Below, piece by piece: positions 30,769-39,847 of a stretch of DNA of 60,461 nucleotides. Source of the DNA: Microbacterium sp. ACRRU. GTDB taxonomy: Bacteria; Actinomycetota; Actinomycetes; Actinomycetales; Microbacteriaceae. The translations under genes and the position numbers were made by a program. A model generated the notes under the pieces. The model was given only the letters and a program-made list of their open reading frames with translations. It searched no databases and was not told the DNA's origin. Every line of letters starts with the position of its first letter. The first letter of the stretch is position 1. The DNA lies in contig NZ_JAKRNI010000019.1 in assembly GCF_022346945.1 (NCBI RefSeq), forward strand, positions 1-60,461, given 5' to 3'.

Positions 30769-30825
30769 GCGGGAACCCGCGCACCGCACTCCGGATTGCG
30801 GGGAACCGCAAGCCCGCATGCGGGC
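30769..30825. promoter_or_regulatory. cluster of three inverted repeats in the divergent polymer promoter region
   Basis: In the 292-nt gap between the dehydrogenase and glycosyltransferase genes lie GCGGG-AA-CCCGC (30769-30780), TTGCGG-GGAA-CCGCAA (30796-30811) and the 14-nt palindrome GCCCGCATGCGGGC (30812-30825). The first two share a GCGGG..AACC.GC core and are 29 nt apart centre to centre. They are good candidate operators for a regulator of both transcription units. The rest of the gap shows nothing I can assign. Confidence 0.5.
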
Positions 30826-30895
30826 GCCGCGCGTGCCGTACGGAGGGTGGCTCGCGTAGCTTCGAGCCACGCGTGAGCCGTAAGTGGAGGATGCC

Positions 30896-32281
30896 ATGAC
30901 CGTCGTCGTCGCCGTCGTCGTCGCCGTGTGCACGGTCGGCGTCTCGACGCTGGTGTGGGGAACCGTGGGCCTGTGGCGTCTCGCGGCGGAGCGGCGACGG
31001 GTTCCCGGACTCCTCGTTCCCTCGATGTTCTACCGGCCCGAGGAAGTGGCGGTCCTCATCGCGGCACACAACGAGGAGCCGGTCATCGGCGACGCGGTGG
31101 CCGCCGCGCGCGGGCTCGTTCCCGCTCGCAACGTGTTCGTGGTGTCGGACGGTTCGGACGACGCCACGGTCGAGCGGTCGCGGGCCGCGGGCGCGACGAC
31201 GTGGGATCTCACTCCCAACCGGGGGAAGGCCGGAGCGATCCGCGCGGGCGTCGAGCGCTTCCGTATCCCCGAGCGCTTCCCTCTTCTGCTGTTACTCGAC
31301 GCCGACTCGCGGCCGCGCGCCGACTACCTGCGGACGGCGCTGCCCTTGTTCACCGATCCCGGCGTGGTCGCGGTGGCCGGTCGGGCCACGACCGCGCCCG
31401 ACGCCCCGAAGACGGGGATGGGGCGCGTTCTGACGTCCTATCGGGAACGCACGTACCTGTGCACGCAGTATCTGCACAAGTTCGGTCAGGCGGCGCCCGC
31501 CGCCGACGCCGTCGCGATCGTTCCGGGCTTCGCGAGCCTGTACCGCACCGATGTCCTGGACCGCATCGACATCGACGCACCCGGACTGTCGATCGAGGAC
31601 TTCAACATGACCTTCGAGGTGCACGCGAAGCGCCTTGGACGAGTCGCCTTCCACCCGGAGCACGCGGTGGCCGAGACACAGGACCCCGCCGTCCTTCGCG
31701 ACTACTCCGCGCAGATGCGGCGATGGAGCCTCGGCTTCTGGCAGACCGTGCGTCGGCACGGTGTGCACCGCGGTCTGTTCTGGACATCGGTTGGTCTGTT
31801 CGCCGCCGAGACGGTCATCGCCAGCGTCGTCCTGGCGGCCGTCGTCCCCGTCCTCGTGCTCGCGGCGATCGCTGCCGTGGGCGCGGGCGTCCTTCCTACC
31901 GATGCGGCGCGGGTGTCGGCGGACATCGCCGCCGCGGTGCCGGTCCTCCCGATCATCGTCGGACTCCTGCTCGTCGACACCGCGATGACGGCGTTCGCGT
32001 GCGCCGTGGGCCGTCGACGTCCGCGCCTGTACATGCTGGCGTTCCCTCTCCTCCGGCTCTGGGATGCGATGCTGTGTCTACGGGCGCTCCTGGCCGCCCT
32101 CGGGCGGCCGTCGGATGGGAAGTGGAAGAGTCCTGACCGCCGTCCCCGCGGGCCGTCGGAACCGGGGCTCGCCGTCTCCGTTCGGGCGGGGACGGACGAT
32201 GTCGCGGAGATCTCCGCCGGCGCGCAGGTCACGCGGTCGCGGCTCCGTGCAGATACGCCACGAGCTGCGCACGCGAACTGA
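30896..32281 (+). CDS. processive GT2 membrane glycosyltransferase
   Basis: A 461-residue family 2 glycosyltransferase. One helix (about residues 3-27) precedes the GT-A domain with AAHNEE, VSDGSDD (D85), the DxD motif D135-A-D137, acceptor E234-D235 (SIEDFN) and Q273-M-R-R-W277. The (Q/R)xxRW motif marks processive synthases such as PgaC and HasA. Three or four C-terminal helices form the export channel side. It probably polymerises an N-acetylhexosamine or uronic-acid-containing glycan through the membrane. The ATG at 30896 has GGAGG 5 nt upstream; the GTG at 30884 would put that site inside the gene. The last 53 nt overlap the end of the convergent LuxR gene. Confidence 0.88.
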   Translation: MTVVVAVVVAVCTVGVSTLVWGTVGLWRLAAERRRVPGLLVPSMFYRPEEVAVLIAAHNEEPVIGDAVAAARGLVPARNVFVVSDGSDDATVERSRAAGATTWDLTPNRGKAGAIRAGVERFRIPERFPLLLLLDADSRPRADYLRTALPLFTDPGVVAVAGRATTAPDAPKTGMGRVLTSYRERTYLCTQYLHKFGQAAPAADAVAIVPGFASLYRTDVLDRIDIDAPGLSIEDFNMTFEVHAKRLGRVAFHPEHAVAETQDPAVLRDYSAQMRRWSLGFWQTVRRHGVHRGLFWTSVGLFAAETVIASVVLAAVVPVLVLAAIAAVGAGVLPTDAARVSADIAAAVPVLPIIVGLLLVDTAMTAFACAVGRRRPRLYMLAFPLLRLWDAMLCLRALLAALGRPSDGKWKSPDRRPRGPSEPGLAVSVRAGTDDVAEISAGAQVTRSRLRADTPRAAHAN

Positions 32282-34757
32282 CCCCCAGGGCCCGATAGAT
32301 CCGGGTCAGACGGAGCTCCACCGAGCGCAGCGAGATGAACAGTGCCGCCGCGATCTCGCGGTTGCGCAGCCCGCGCTCGACGAGCGCGATGATCTCCTGC
32401 TCGTCGCGCGACAGGGCGGTTCCGATGTCCGACCGAAGCGGGGCCGGGCGCACCGTGGTCCCCTCGACGCGCGGCACACACCGCTCCCACGAGGACCGCA
32501 AGCGCAGCCGCTCATACGGTGCGTCGTCCGTTCGATACACCGCCTCCGCGTCACGGAACGCCGCGTCCCCGTCGCGGTCGGAGCTGCACACCGCCCGGCT
32601 GCGGGCGATCGCGAGGGTCGTCCACCGGCGCTCTCGCCGCGCGCCGGCGTGCTCGAGACGCTCCATCTCCCGGCGCGCGTCCCCACGACGCCCGCTGAGC
32701 CAGAGGGCTTCGATGAGGTCGGCGTCCGTCCGGAGCACGGCCGGGTCGTCGCGCGGCGCGGCGTCCCGCGCGGCCCGAAGCGCGGTGACCGCATCGTCGT
32801 AGCGGCCGTCCGTCAACGCCAGCGCGCCCTCGATGGCGGCGAAATGCGCGAGGAGGGCGGGGGTCCCCTCCCGGCGGCACTGGTCGCGCCCCCTCCGCAC
32901 CAGATCTGCGGCGAAGGGATCGGCCGGGTCGATCGACGCGGCCTGGGCGAGGAGCAGGGTCGTCGTGGCATCCGGCTCCCGCCCGGGCAACCATTCCTGG
33001 CGCCATGCCGTGACCGCCTCGCGAGCGCCGACGGGGTCGCCCGCGCGCACCTCCGCGGTGACGAGCAAGCGAAGCAGCCGGTCGCGCCACATCGGGGCCG
33101 GGCGCGGATTCCGGACGAGGAGGGCCCTGAGCTCGCGGCGGACGGCCGGGTACTCTTCCCGCAGCAGGCGCGCAGCGATGGAGAGTGTCGCGTGCTCGAT
33201 CGGAGTGTCGACATCAACGCTCGGGGCGGCGACGTCCCGGCCGGTGTGGCGGACCGGGACCGGGATGCCGGCGAGGTCCAGGAGCTCCACCAGCAATCGC
33301 GTCTCCGCACCCGCGACGCCCCGATCCACGGCGGCGACGATGCGTTCCACGGCGGGAGCGACTTCGCCGAGCGAGAGGTGCAGGCGTGCGCTCTCACACA
33401 GCAGCCGCTCGATCGCGGCGGGGTCGTCACCGGCGGAAGAGCAGGCCACGAGCGCGTCGTCGACGACGTGGTCCACCGTGGTGCCGGCTCGCATCGCCGC
33501 GGTCGCCGCGCGCACGCGCACGTCCGGGTCGAGGCGTCCTCCCGCACGACGCAGGTAGTGCTGTCCGAGCAGGTCGTGGCTCTGCAACACCAGCGCATCC
33601 CCCAGCTCGACCAGTGCCCGTTGCCGGGGCGTCTCCTCGAGCTCACCGGAAAGTGCCCGCTCGGCGAACTCGATCGCCACGGGGATCTCGCCGTCCCGAG
33701 CGAACCGGACTGCGGCGCCGAGCAGATGCCGCCGATCGCCCGAGGGGGAGAGAAAGCTCTCGTGCCACTTGCGAACCGACAGGGCGTCGCCTTCGTGATC
33801 GTCCGCGGCGCGAGCGTGCAGACGTCGACGTTCCTCGGGGGACAGCGCGGCATGATGCCGGAGGCGCAGGGCCGGGTCGGTCATTCGGGCGTACTCGCCA
33901 TGCGCCGAGACGACACCGGCGTCGATGAGCTCGTCGATGTCGAAGCCGATCTCGGCCGCCGCTGTGGAGAGACGGTCGTACGCGTAGATGGGTCCCACGG
34001 ACAGGAGATCCAGAAGCGCAGACGACCGCGGATCGCGGGTGGGGCGGGCCACCCGAGGGCGTCGACGGGTGGGATCGTCCACGACGCGCAGAGGGAGGGG
34101 AAGCGCGTCCTCCCCAGTGGCCTCGCCCGATGTCAGGCGCACGTGGGACAGAACGCACGGATCGCCCCCGGTGAACGCGGCGACGATGTGCAGCACGGCG
34201 GATGCCGTCCCCGGGCCGATGGTGGCGCGGGCCAATTCCACGGATTCGTCGAACGAGAGGCGTTCGATGCGCGTGTGCGTCATCCCGGCGAAGTCGTGCC
34301 GCCCCTCCATCGTGCGCACCGTCGCGACGACACTCACGCCCGTGCCCCGAAGCCGACCGAAGACGAAGGACAGCACCGTCAGACTCGAGCTGTCCATCTC
34401 GTCCAGATCGTCGATCACCAGGACCCCCGGTTCGTCGGTGACGAGATGCAGTGTCCGGCTCAGTTCCTCGGCGAGCATGTGCTCGGGCCAATCACGCCCG
34501 CGCGCGAGCACGCTGTCCAGCGCGGCACCGCGACGGCCGCCGAGCGCCGCCGCGACGGCGGACAGGCCCGACAGCGGCCACATGCGTTCGCTCGGACTGA
34601 CGGAGAGGACGGTCGTGTCGTGCTTCCGGGCGATCTCGCGCGCGAGCGCGGACTTCCCGATCCCCGTTTCGCCCGTCAATAGGCAGGCGGACCCGACGCG
34701 CGACGCGATGATCGCGTCGGCGAGGTGCACTTCTCGCTCACGACCGATGAACGGCAT
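32229..34757 (-). CDS. LAL-type (large ATP-binding) LuxR-family regulator
   Basis: An 842-residue regulator. An N-terminal AAA/STAND ATPase starts FIGREREV, with Walker A TGETGIGKS (about residues 28-36) and Walker B VLVIDDLDEM. The middle is a long helical-repeat region (about residues 300-740, TPR-like), and the C-terminal LuxR helix-turn-helix reads LSRDEQEIIALVERGLRNREIA with SLRSVELRLTRIYRALGVSSR. Such proteins bind inducers and ATP before activating DNA. The ATG at 34757 is chosen because GGGAG lies 7-8 nt upstream; the in-frame extension to 34904 has no site. It faces the glycosyltransferase gene and is the likely regulator of the polymer genes, by position only. Confidence 0.88.
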   Translation of the reverse strand: MPFIGREREVHLADAIIASRVGSACLLTGETGIGKSALAREIARKHDTTVLSVSPSERMWPLSGLSAVAAALGGRRGAALDSVLARGRDWPEHMLAEELSRTLHLVTDEPGVLVIDDLDEMDSSSLTVLSFVFGRLRGTGVSVVATVRTMEGRHDFAGMTHTRIERLSFDESVELARATIGPGTASAVLHIVAAFTGGDPCVLSHVRLTSGEATGEDALPLPLRVVDDPTRRRPRVARPTRDPRSSALLDLLSVGPIYAYDRLSTAAAEIGFDIDELIDAGVVSAHGEYARMTDPALRLRHHAALSPEERRRLHARAADDHEGDALSVRKWHESFLSPSGDRRHLLGAAVRFARDGEIPVAIEFAERALSGELEETPRQRALVELGDALVLQSHDLLGQHYLRRAGGRLDPDVRVRAATAAMRAGTTVDHVVDDALVACSSAGDDPAAIERLLCESARLHLSLGEVAPAVERIVAAVDRGVAGAETRLLVELLDLAGIPVPVRHTGRDVAAPSVDVDTPIEHATLSIAARLLREEYPAVRRELRALLVRNPRPAPMWRDRLLRLLVTAEVRAGDPVGAREAVTAWRQEWLPGREPDATTTLLLAQAASIDPADPFAADLVRRGRDQCRREGTPALLAHFAAIEGALALTDGRYDDAVTALRAARDAAPRDDPAVLRTDADLIEALWLSGRRGDARREMERLEHAGARRERRWTTLAIARSRAVCSSDRDGDAAFRDAEAVYRTDDAPYERLRLRSSWERCVPRVEGTTVRPAPLRSDIGTALSRDEQEIIALVERGLRNREIAAALFISLRSVELRLTRIYRALGVSSRAQLVAYLHGAATA

Positions 34758-34888
34758 CCGAACGCTCCCAACTGCGTCGGCCGACGGCGCAGCGGGCGAG
34801 TCGCCGCTCCGTCCTGGATGCCCCCAGGGTGAAACTGTAGAGCCGCACTCGGGTGAAAAACAAGAGATTTTCGTCCGGGCAAACGAAA

Positions 34889-34917
34889 GAGGGCCGGATG
34901 CCACGCATCCAGCCCTC
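34889..34917 (-). terminator. terminator of the pentose phosphate operon
   Basis: A 13-bp stem with one mismatch (34889-34901 with 34905-34917) and 3-nt loop lies 19 nt beyond the pgl stop; on the minus strand it is followed by TTTCGTTTG. Its arm GAGGGCCGGATGC resembles the arm of the hairpin at 24138. Confidence 0.8.
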
Positions 34918-34935
34918 GGGAACGGAAATCGTCCG

Positions 34936-35727
34936 TCAGTACTCGCGGTCGATCAGCTGCGGCGGCACCTGATCGGCGGCCGCCTCGTCGACGAAGAACG
35001 CCGTGCGACGCCGCCCCTTGGCCCCCGCCGCGGGGACGCTCTGATAGCTCGCTCCGGCGAGGGCGAGACCCAGAGCCGCGGCCTTGTCGGCGCCGGCGAT
35101 CACCATCCACACGCGCTTGGACGAGTTGATGACGGGACGCGTCAGGGAAATGCGCTCCGGCGGAGGCTTGGGCGAATCGCGCACCGGCACGGTGGCGCGG
35201 TCGGTGACGGAGATCTCCGGCCTGTCGGGGAACAGCGAGGCGATGTGCGCGTCGGGTCCGACCCCGAGGAAGCAGATGTCGAACGACGGCCAGGGACCCG
35301 TCTCGCTGCGGTCCGACGGGGCGAACTGCGCCAGCTCGTCGGCGTATGCGATCGCCGCCGCATCCAGGTCGAGGCCGTCATCGGTCGACGCGACGGTGTG
35401 GATGTTCGCCGCCGGGATGTCCAGACCGTCCAGTAGGGCGGCACGCGCCTGACGGTCGTTGCGGTCGTCGGAGTCGCGTGCGACGAAGCGCTCGTCGCCG
35501 AACCAGAAGTGCACCAACGACCAGTCGATCTCGGACGCCCGCGGGTCGCGCGCGGCGGAGCGAAGTACAGCGCCGCCCATCGTGCCGCCCGTTAGGCAGA
35601 TGTGCATACGCTTGCCCTCGGCGACCCGCTTGACGATGCGATTGACGAAACGCGTCGCCACGTAGTCGGCGAGGGTCTCGGCATCCCGCTTGATGATGAC
35701 GCGCTTCGCGGAGCCGTTTTCTGTCAT
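34936..35727 (-). CDS. pgl: 6-phosphogluconolactonase
   Basis: A 263-residue member of the DevB/SOL family that hydrolyses 6-phosphogluconolactone, the second step of the oxidative pentose phosphate pathway. Family signatures are HICLTGGTMG, VHFWFGDERFV (GDER active-site region), and LGVGPDAHIASLFPD. Its ATG overlaps the opcA stop by 4 nt. It is the last gene of the tkt-tal-pgi-zwf-opcA-pgl operon and is followed by a terminator. Confidence 0.95.
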   Translation of the reverse strand: MTENGSAKRVIIKRDAETLADYVATRFVNRIVKRVAEGKRMHICLTGGTMGGAVLRSAARDPRASEIDWSLVHFWFGDERFVARDSDDRNDRQARAALLDGLDIPAANIHTVASTDDGLDLDAAAIAYADELAQFAPSDRSETGPWPSFDICFLGVGPDAHIASLFPDRPEISVTDRATVPVRDSPKPPPERISLTRPVINSSKRVWMVIAGADKAAALGLALAGASYQSVPAAGAKGRRRTAFFVDEAAADQVPPQLIDREY

Positions 35728-36671
35728 CGCTCGCTCCGCTCGTCGAGGGTGTGCAGCAGTTCGGTGCACTGGGTCAGCACACGGCCGTAGAGCACGTCCG
35801 GGTCGAGGCGACGCAGCTCTTCGGCGAGGCACTCGCGCAGAGTGCGACGCGGGAAGTCCAGCTCGTGCGTCGGCTGTCCGGGCTGGGTGAGGATGGCCAC
35901 GCCCGGCGTCGGCCGCTCGAGAAGCGTGTCGCCGCTGGCCCGGGTCAGCCGCACGGACTTGATCCCGCTCGACCATTCCTCCGAGGGCAGGTAGCTGTAG
36001 TCGACGGGGGCCTGAAGCTTGAGTCCGAGCCAGGCCGCCAGAAGTGCCGTGGACGGAGAGTCGCTCGAGCCGGACACCGTGATCGCGGTCACCGGCTCGT
36101 ACGGCGGCTGGTCGAGCACCGCGGCCAGCTGCTCGCGCCACCGTGTCACCCGGGTCCACGCGAAGTCGGTGTCGCCGGGCGCGTAGTGTTCGCCGAGGTG
36201 CGCGACCCACGCGGTGGGATCGGCCTGGGACGAGGCATCCGTGATCCGACGCTGCGCGATACGGCCGATCGCCGACAGCGACGGGTCGGTCGGGGCCTCG
36301 GCCGGCCACCACGCGACCACCGGCGCGTCGGGAAGGAGGAGCCCGGTGACCAGGCTCTCGGCGTTCGAGGCGGCGGCACCGTGCGCGCGCAGCACGATCA
36401 CCTCGCTCGCCCCGGCGTCGCCGCCCACACGGATCTGCCCGTCGAGGCGGGGTTCTTCGTCCTCGTCACCGAACAGGACGGCGATCACGCGCATCGGGTG
36501 CTCGCGCGACGCGTCGTTCGCCGCCTCGATGACCTCTTCTTCGGCTCCGTGTCGGGTGACGATGATGAGGGTCAGCACGCGGCCCAGAGCGACGGCACCG
36601 CCCTCCTCACGGACGCTGACGAGCTTCTTCGAGATCGCGCTGACGGTGGTGTCGGGCAGGTCGATGATCAC
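35724..36671 (-). CDS. opcA: glucose-6-phosphate dehydrogenase assembly protein OpcA
   Basis: A 315-residue OpcA, the actinobacterial and cyanobacterial protein needed for full activity of Zwf. The N-terminus reads IIDLPDTTVSAISKKLV, matching the family opening (DLPDTT), followed by the conserved LTLIIVT and PDAPVVAWWP segments. The GTG at 36671 is chosen over the GTG at 36683 because it overlaps the zwf stop as GTGA, the spacing used repeatedly in this operon, and gives the usual N-terminus. It sits between zwf and pgl as in corynebacteria and mycobacteria. Confidence 0.95.
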   Translation of the reverse strand: MIIDLPDTTVSAISKKLVSVREEGGAVALGRVLTLIIVTRHGAEEEVIEAANDASREHPMRVIAVLFGDEDEEPRLDGQIRVGGDAGASEVIVLRAHGAAASNAESLVTGLLLPDAPVVAWWPAEAPTDPSLSAIGRIAQRRITDASSQADPTAWVAHLGEHYAPGDTDFAWTRVTRWREQLAAVLDQPPYEPVTAITVSGSSDSPSTALLAAWLGLKLQAPVDYSYLPSEEWSSGIKSVRLTRASGDTLLERPTPGVAILTQPGQPTHELDFPRRTLRECLAEELRRLDPDVLYGRVLTQCTELLHTLDERSER

Positions 36672-38218
36672 GGGCGCCTCCACGTGCGGCCATCGCGGGC
36701 GAGCAGTTCATCGGCGGATGCCGGTCCCCACGACCCGGGCGAATACTGTTCGAGCGGCCCGCCCTGGGCGGCCCAGAACTCCTCGATCGGGTCGAGGATC
36801 TTCCAGCTGAGCTCGACCTCTTCGTGCCGCGGGAAGAGCGGCGGATCGCCGAGCAGCACGTCGAGGATGAGTCGTTCGTAGGCTTCCGGGCTCGCTTCGG
36901 TGAAGGCGTGCCCGTAGCCGAAGTCCATCGTCACGTCGCGCACCTGCGTGCCGTCGCCGGGAACCTTGGAGCCGAACCGGATCGTCACGCCCTCGTCGGG
37001 CTGGACACGGATGACGAGCGCGTTCTGTCCCAGTTCTTCGGTTTGGCTGCGCGAGAACAGCTGCTGAGGGGCGCGCTTGAACACCACGGCCACCTCGGTG
37101 ACGCGGCGGCCCAGACGCTTGCCGCTGCGGACGTAGAACGGAACACCCGACCAGCGACGCGTGTTGATCTCGAGCTTGATCGCGGCGTACGTCTCGGTGA
37201 CCGACTGCGGGTTCATGCCGTCTTCCTCGAGGAAGCCGAGCACCTTCTCGCCGCCCTGCCACCCGCCGGCGTACTGCCCGCGAGCGGTCGCCTCGGCGAG
37301 GTTCTCCGGCAGGCGCACCGCCGCGAGGACCTTCTCCTTCTCCGCGCGCAGGTCGGCCGCGTTGAAGCTGATCGGTTCCTCCATCGCGGTGAGGGCGAGC
37401 AGCTGCAGCAGGTGGTTCTGAATGACGTCGCGTGCGGCGCCGATCCCGTCGTAGTAGCCGGCGCGACCGCCGACGCCGATGTCCTCGGCCATCGTGATCT
37501 GCACGTGGTCGACGTAGTTGCGGTTCCAGATCGGCTCGTACAGCTCGTTGGCGAAGCGCAGCGCGAGGATGTTCTGGACGGTTTCCTTGCCGAGGTAGTG
37601 GTCGATCCGGAAGATCGAGTCGGCGGGGAAAGCGCTCTCGACGACCTGGTTCAGCTCGCGGGCCGAGGCGAGATCGTGGCCGAAGGGCTTCTCGATCACG
37701 ACGCGGCGCCAGCCCGTGGTGTCGTCCGCCCGCTCGCCCACCAGACCGGAAGCCTTGAGCTGCGTCGTGACGAGCGGAAAGGCCTTCGGGGGGATGGACA
37801 GGTAGTAGGCGTGGTTGCCCATCGTGCCGCGTTCGACATCGAGCTTGTCGACGGTCTCGCGCAGACGGCGGAACGCCTCGGGGTCGTCGAACTCGCCCTG
37901 GACGAAGCGGATGCCTTCCAGCAGCTCCTGCCAGGTCTCCTCGCGGAACTCGGTGCGCGCGTACTGCTTCACCGACTCGTGCACGACCTTCGCGAAATCC
38001 TGGTCCTCCCAATCCCGCCGCGCGAAGCCGACGAGGGCGAAGCCGGGCGGGAGGAGCCCGCGATTGGCCAGGTCGTACACGGCGGGCATGAGCTTCTTGC
38101 GCGACAGGTCGCCCGTGACGCCGAAGATGACCAGCGCGCTGGGGCCCGCGATGCGGTTCAGACGGCGATCGTCGGGATCGCGGAGGGGATTGTGACCGGG
38201 TGAGATCTCTACGACCAT
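36668..38218 (-). CDS. zwf: glucose-6-phosphate 1-dehydrogenase
   Basis: A 516-residue G6PDH that feeds the oxidative pentose phosphate pathway and makes NADPH. The dinucleotide motif is FGVTGDLSRKKL (about residues 32-43), with Arg/Lys after it consistent with NADP use. The substrate-binding and catalytic segment RIDHYLGKETVQN carries the catalytic His neighbourhood. Length is normal. It starts 3 nt before the pgi stop region ends and is coupled to opcA downstream. Confidence 0.98.
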   Translation of the reverse strand: MVVEISPGHNPLRDPDDRRLNRIAGPSALVIFGVTGDLSRKKLMPAVYDLANRGLLPPGFALVGFARRDWEDQDFAKVVHESVKQYARTEFREETWQELLEGIRFVQGEFDDPEAFRRLRETVDKLDVERGTMGNHAYYLSIPPKAFPLVTTQLKASGLVGERADDTTGWRRVVIEKPFGHDLASARELNQVVESAFPADSIFRIDHYLGKETVQNILALRFANELYEPIWNRNYVDHVQITMAEDIGVGGRAGYYDGIGAARDVIQNHLLQLLALTAMEEPISFNAADLRAEKEKVLAAVRLPENLAEATARGQYAGGWQGGEKVLGFLEEDGMNPQSVTETYAAIKLEINTRRWSGVPFYVRSGKRLGRRVTEVAVVFKRAPQQLFSRSQTEELGQNALVIRVQPDEGVTIRFGSKVPGDGTQVRDVTMDFGYGHAFTEASPEAYERLILDVLLGDPPLFPRHEEVELSWKILDPIEEFWAAQGGPLEQYSPGSWGPASADELLARDGRTWRRP

Positions 38219-38221
38219 GCT

Positions 38222-39847
38222 TTACTGCGCCGCCTCGAAGAGTGAGAGCACCTCGACCTGCGGGTCGGTGAGCGTGAGGGTGACGACGGGGCGGCCGTGG
38301 CCGTCCGACAGCACGCTCGCGTCGCCCGCGGCCTGTGCGTGGATGAGCTGACCGAACGTGAACGGATGACCGGGGATCTCCAGGTCGACCTCGGTCCGCT
38401 CGGTGATCTGCAGGAAGACGCCGTTGGCGGGTCCGCCCTTGTGGTACTGGCCCGTGGAATGGAGGAATCGCGGTCCCCACCCGAACGTGGTCGGGCGGCC
38501 GGAGTCGGCCGCCACGAGTTCGCGCAGGCCCGCCAGCTGCGGCAGGTCGTTCCGGTTCACGTACGCCTGGATGCTGACGTAGCCGTCCGCGGGCACGGAC
38601 GCCCACAGCGCATCGAGCACGCCGGCGAGCGTGCCCCCGGATGCCAGGGCCGGGTCCGACACGCGGACCTCGACGCCGTCGAGGACCAACGCAGGTTCGG
38701 TCGGCGCGGGGCGCGCGGCCAGGAGCGTCCGTGCGGCGACCTTGGCCGCTTCGACATCGGGCTGATCGAACGGGTCGATCCCGAGGAGTCGCCCCGCGAT
38801 GGCGGTGGCGTACTCCCACACGACGAACTGAGCCCCCAGCGAGCCGCTGACGAGCACCTCGCCCTCGTGGCGTTCGAACAGGTGGAAGGCGTCGGCGTGG
38901 TCGACGAAGCGCACGACCTGGAGGTCTGCGGGCTTCGTCTCGAGTTCGGGCGAGACCGGGAGGAGGACGACGGGAAGGATGCCCGTGCCGTCCTTGCCGG
39001 TCGACTCGGCGATCAGCTGCTCGATCCAGTCCGGGAGACCGGGGAGGTGACTGCCGTCGGTGACGAGCCCGAGCTTGTCGCGACGCTGTGCGCCCCCGCC
39101 GGCGATGGCCGCCGCGAGCACGAGCGCCGGGTTCTCGGGGGAGTCGATCGCGACCTCGAGCAGCGTGGCATCCGCTTCGTCGAGCAGGTCGTCGATGTCG
39201 ACGCCCGCGAGACCCGCGGGCACCAGGCCGAACGCGGTCAGCGCCGAGTAGCGGCCGCCCACGGTGGGGTCTGCGGTGAATACGCGGTAGCCGTCCGCGC
39301 GGGCCGACTGCTCGAGGGGAGACCCGGGGTCGGTGACCACGACGATCCGCTCCGCGGGGTCGATGCCGACGTCGCGGAAGGCGGTCTCGAACGCGCGCTT
39401 GGCCGCATCCGTCTCGATCGTGGAACCGGACTTGCTCGAGACCACCAGGACCGTCTCTCGCAGACCACCGGACTCGGCGTCGCCGTCGATGGCGGCGAGC
39501 ACCTGGCCGGGGGCGGTCGAGTCGAGGATGACGAGGGGAACCCCCGCCGACTGCGCGATGACCTCGGGCGCGAGCGACGAGCCGCCCATGCCGGCCAGCA
39601 CGACCCGGGTCACGCCCTGCGCGACGTACGCGTCGCGCAGGGCGGTGATCTCGGGCACGAGCGGGCGCGAGACGGAGACCGCCTGCACCCACCCGAGTCG
39701 CCGGGACGCCTCGTCCTCCGCCGCAGGACCCCACAGCGTGGCATCCTGGGCGGTGATCCCCGAAGCGACGAGCGACTCGATCAGCTCGGGCAGTTCCGCG
39801 TCGACGACCGCCTTGACGTGGCCGCTGACCTTGACGGCGAAGGTCAC
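38222..39847 (-). CDS. pgi: glucose-6-phosphate isomerase
   Basis: A 541-residue phosphoglucose isomerase linking glycolysis with the pentose phosphate pathway. The sugar-phosphate SIS signatures are visible: [24 protein letters not shown] and the C-terminal [18 protein letters not shown] that carries catalytic residues. This form is the actinobacterial type rather than the E. coli type. The GTG at 39847 overlaps the tal stop as GTGA and removes an arginine-rich extension that has no ribosome binding site. Its insertion between tal and zwf links the isomerase directly to the pathway operon. Confidence 0.93.
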   Translation of the reverse strand: MTFAVKVSGHVKAVVDAELPELIESLVASGITAQDATLWGPAAEDEASRRLGWVQAVSVSRPLVPEITALRDAYVAQGVTRVVLAGMGGSSLAPEVIAQSAGVPLVILDSTAPGQVLAAIDGDAESGGLRETVLVVSSKSGSTIETDAAKRAFETAFRDVGIDPAERIVVVTDPGSPLEQSARADGYRVFTADPTVGGRYSALTAFGLVPAGLAGVDIDDLLDEADATLLEVAIDSPENPALVLAAAIAGGGAQRRDKLGLVTDGSHLPGLPDWIEQLIAESTGKDGTGILPVVLLPVSPELETKPADLQVVRFVDHADAFHLFERHEGEVLVSGSLGAQFVVWEYATAIAGRLLGIDPFDQPDVEAAKVAARTLLAARPAPTEPALVLDGVEVRVSDPALASGGTLAGVLDALWASVPADGYVSIQAYVNRNDLPQLAGLRELVAADSGRPTTFGWGPRFLHSTGQYHKGGPANGVFLQITERTEVDLEIPGHPFTFGQLIHAQAAGDASVLSDGHGRPVVTLTLTDPQVEVLSLFEAAQ

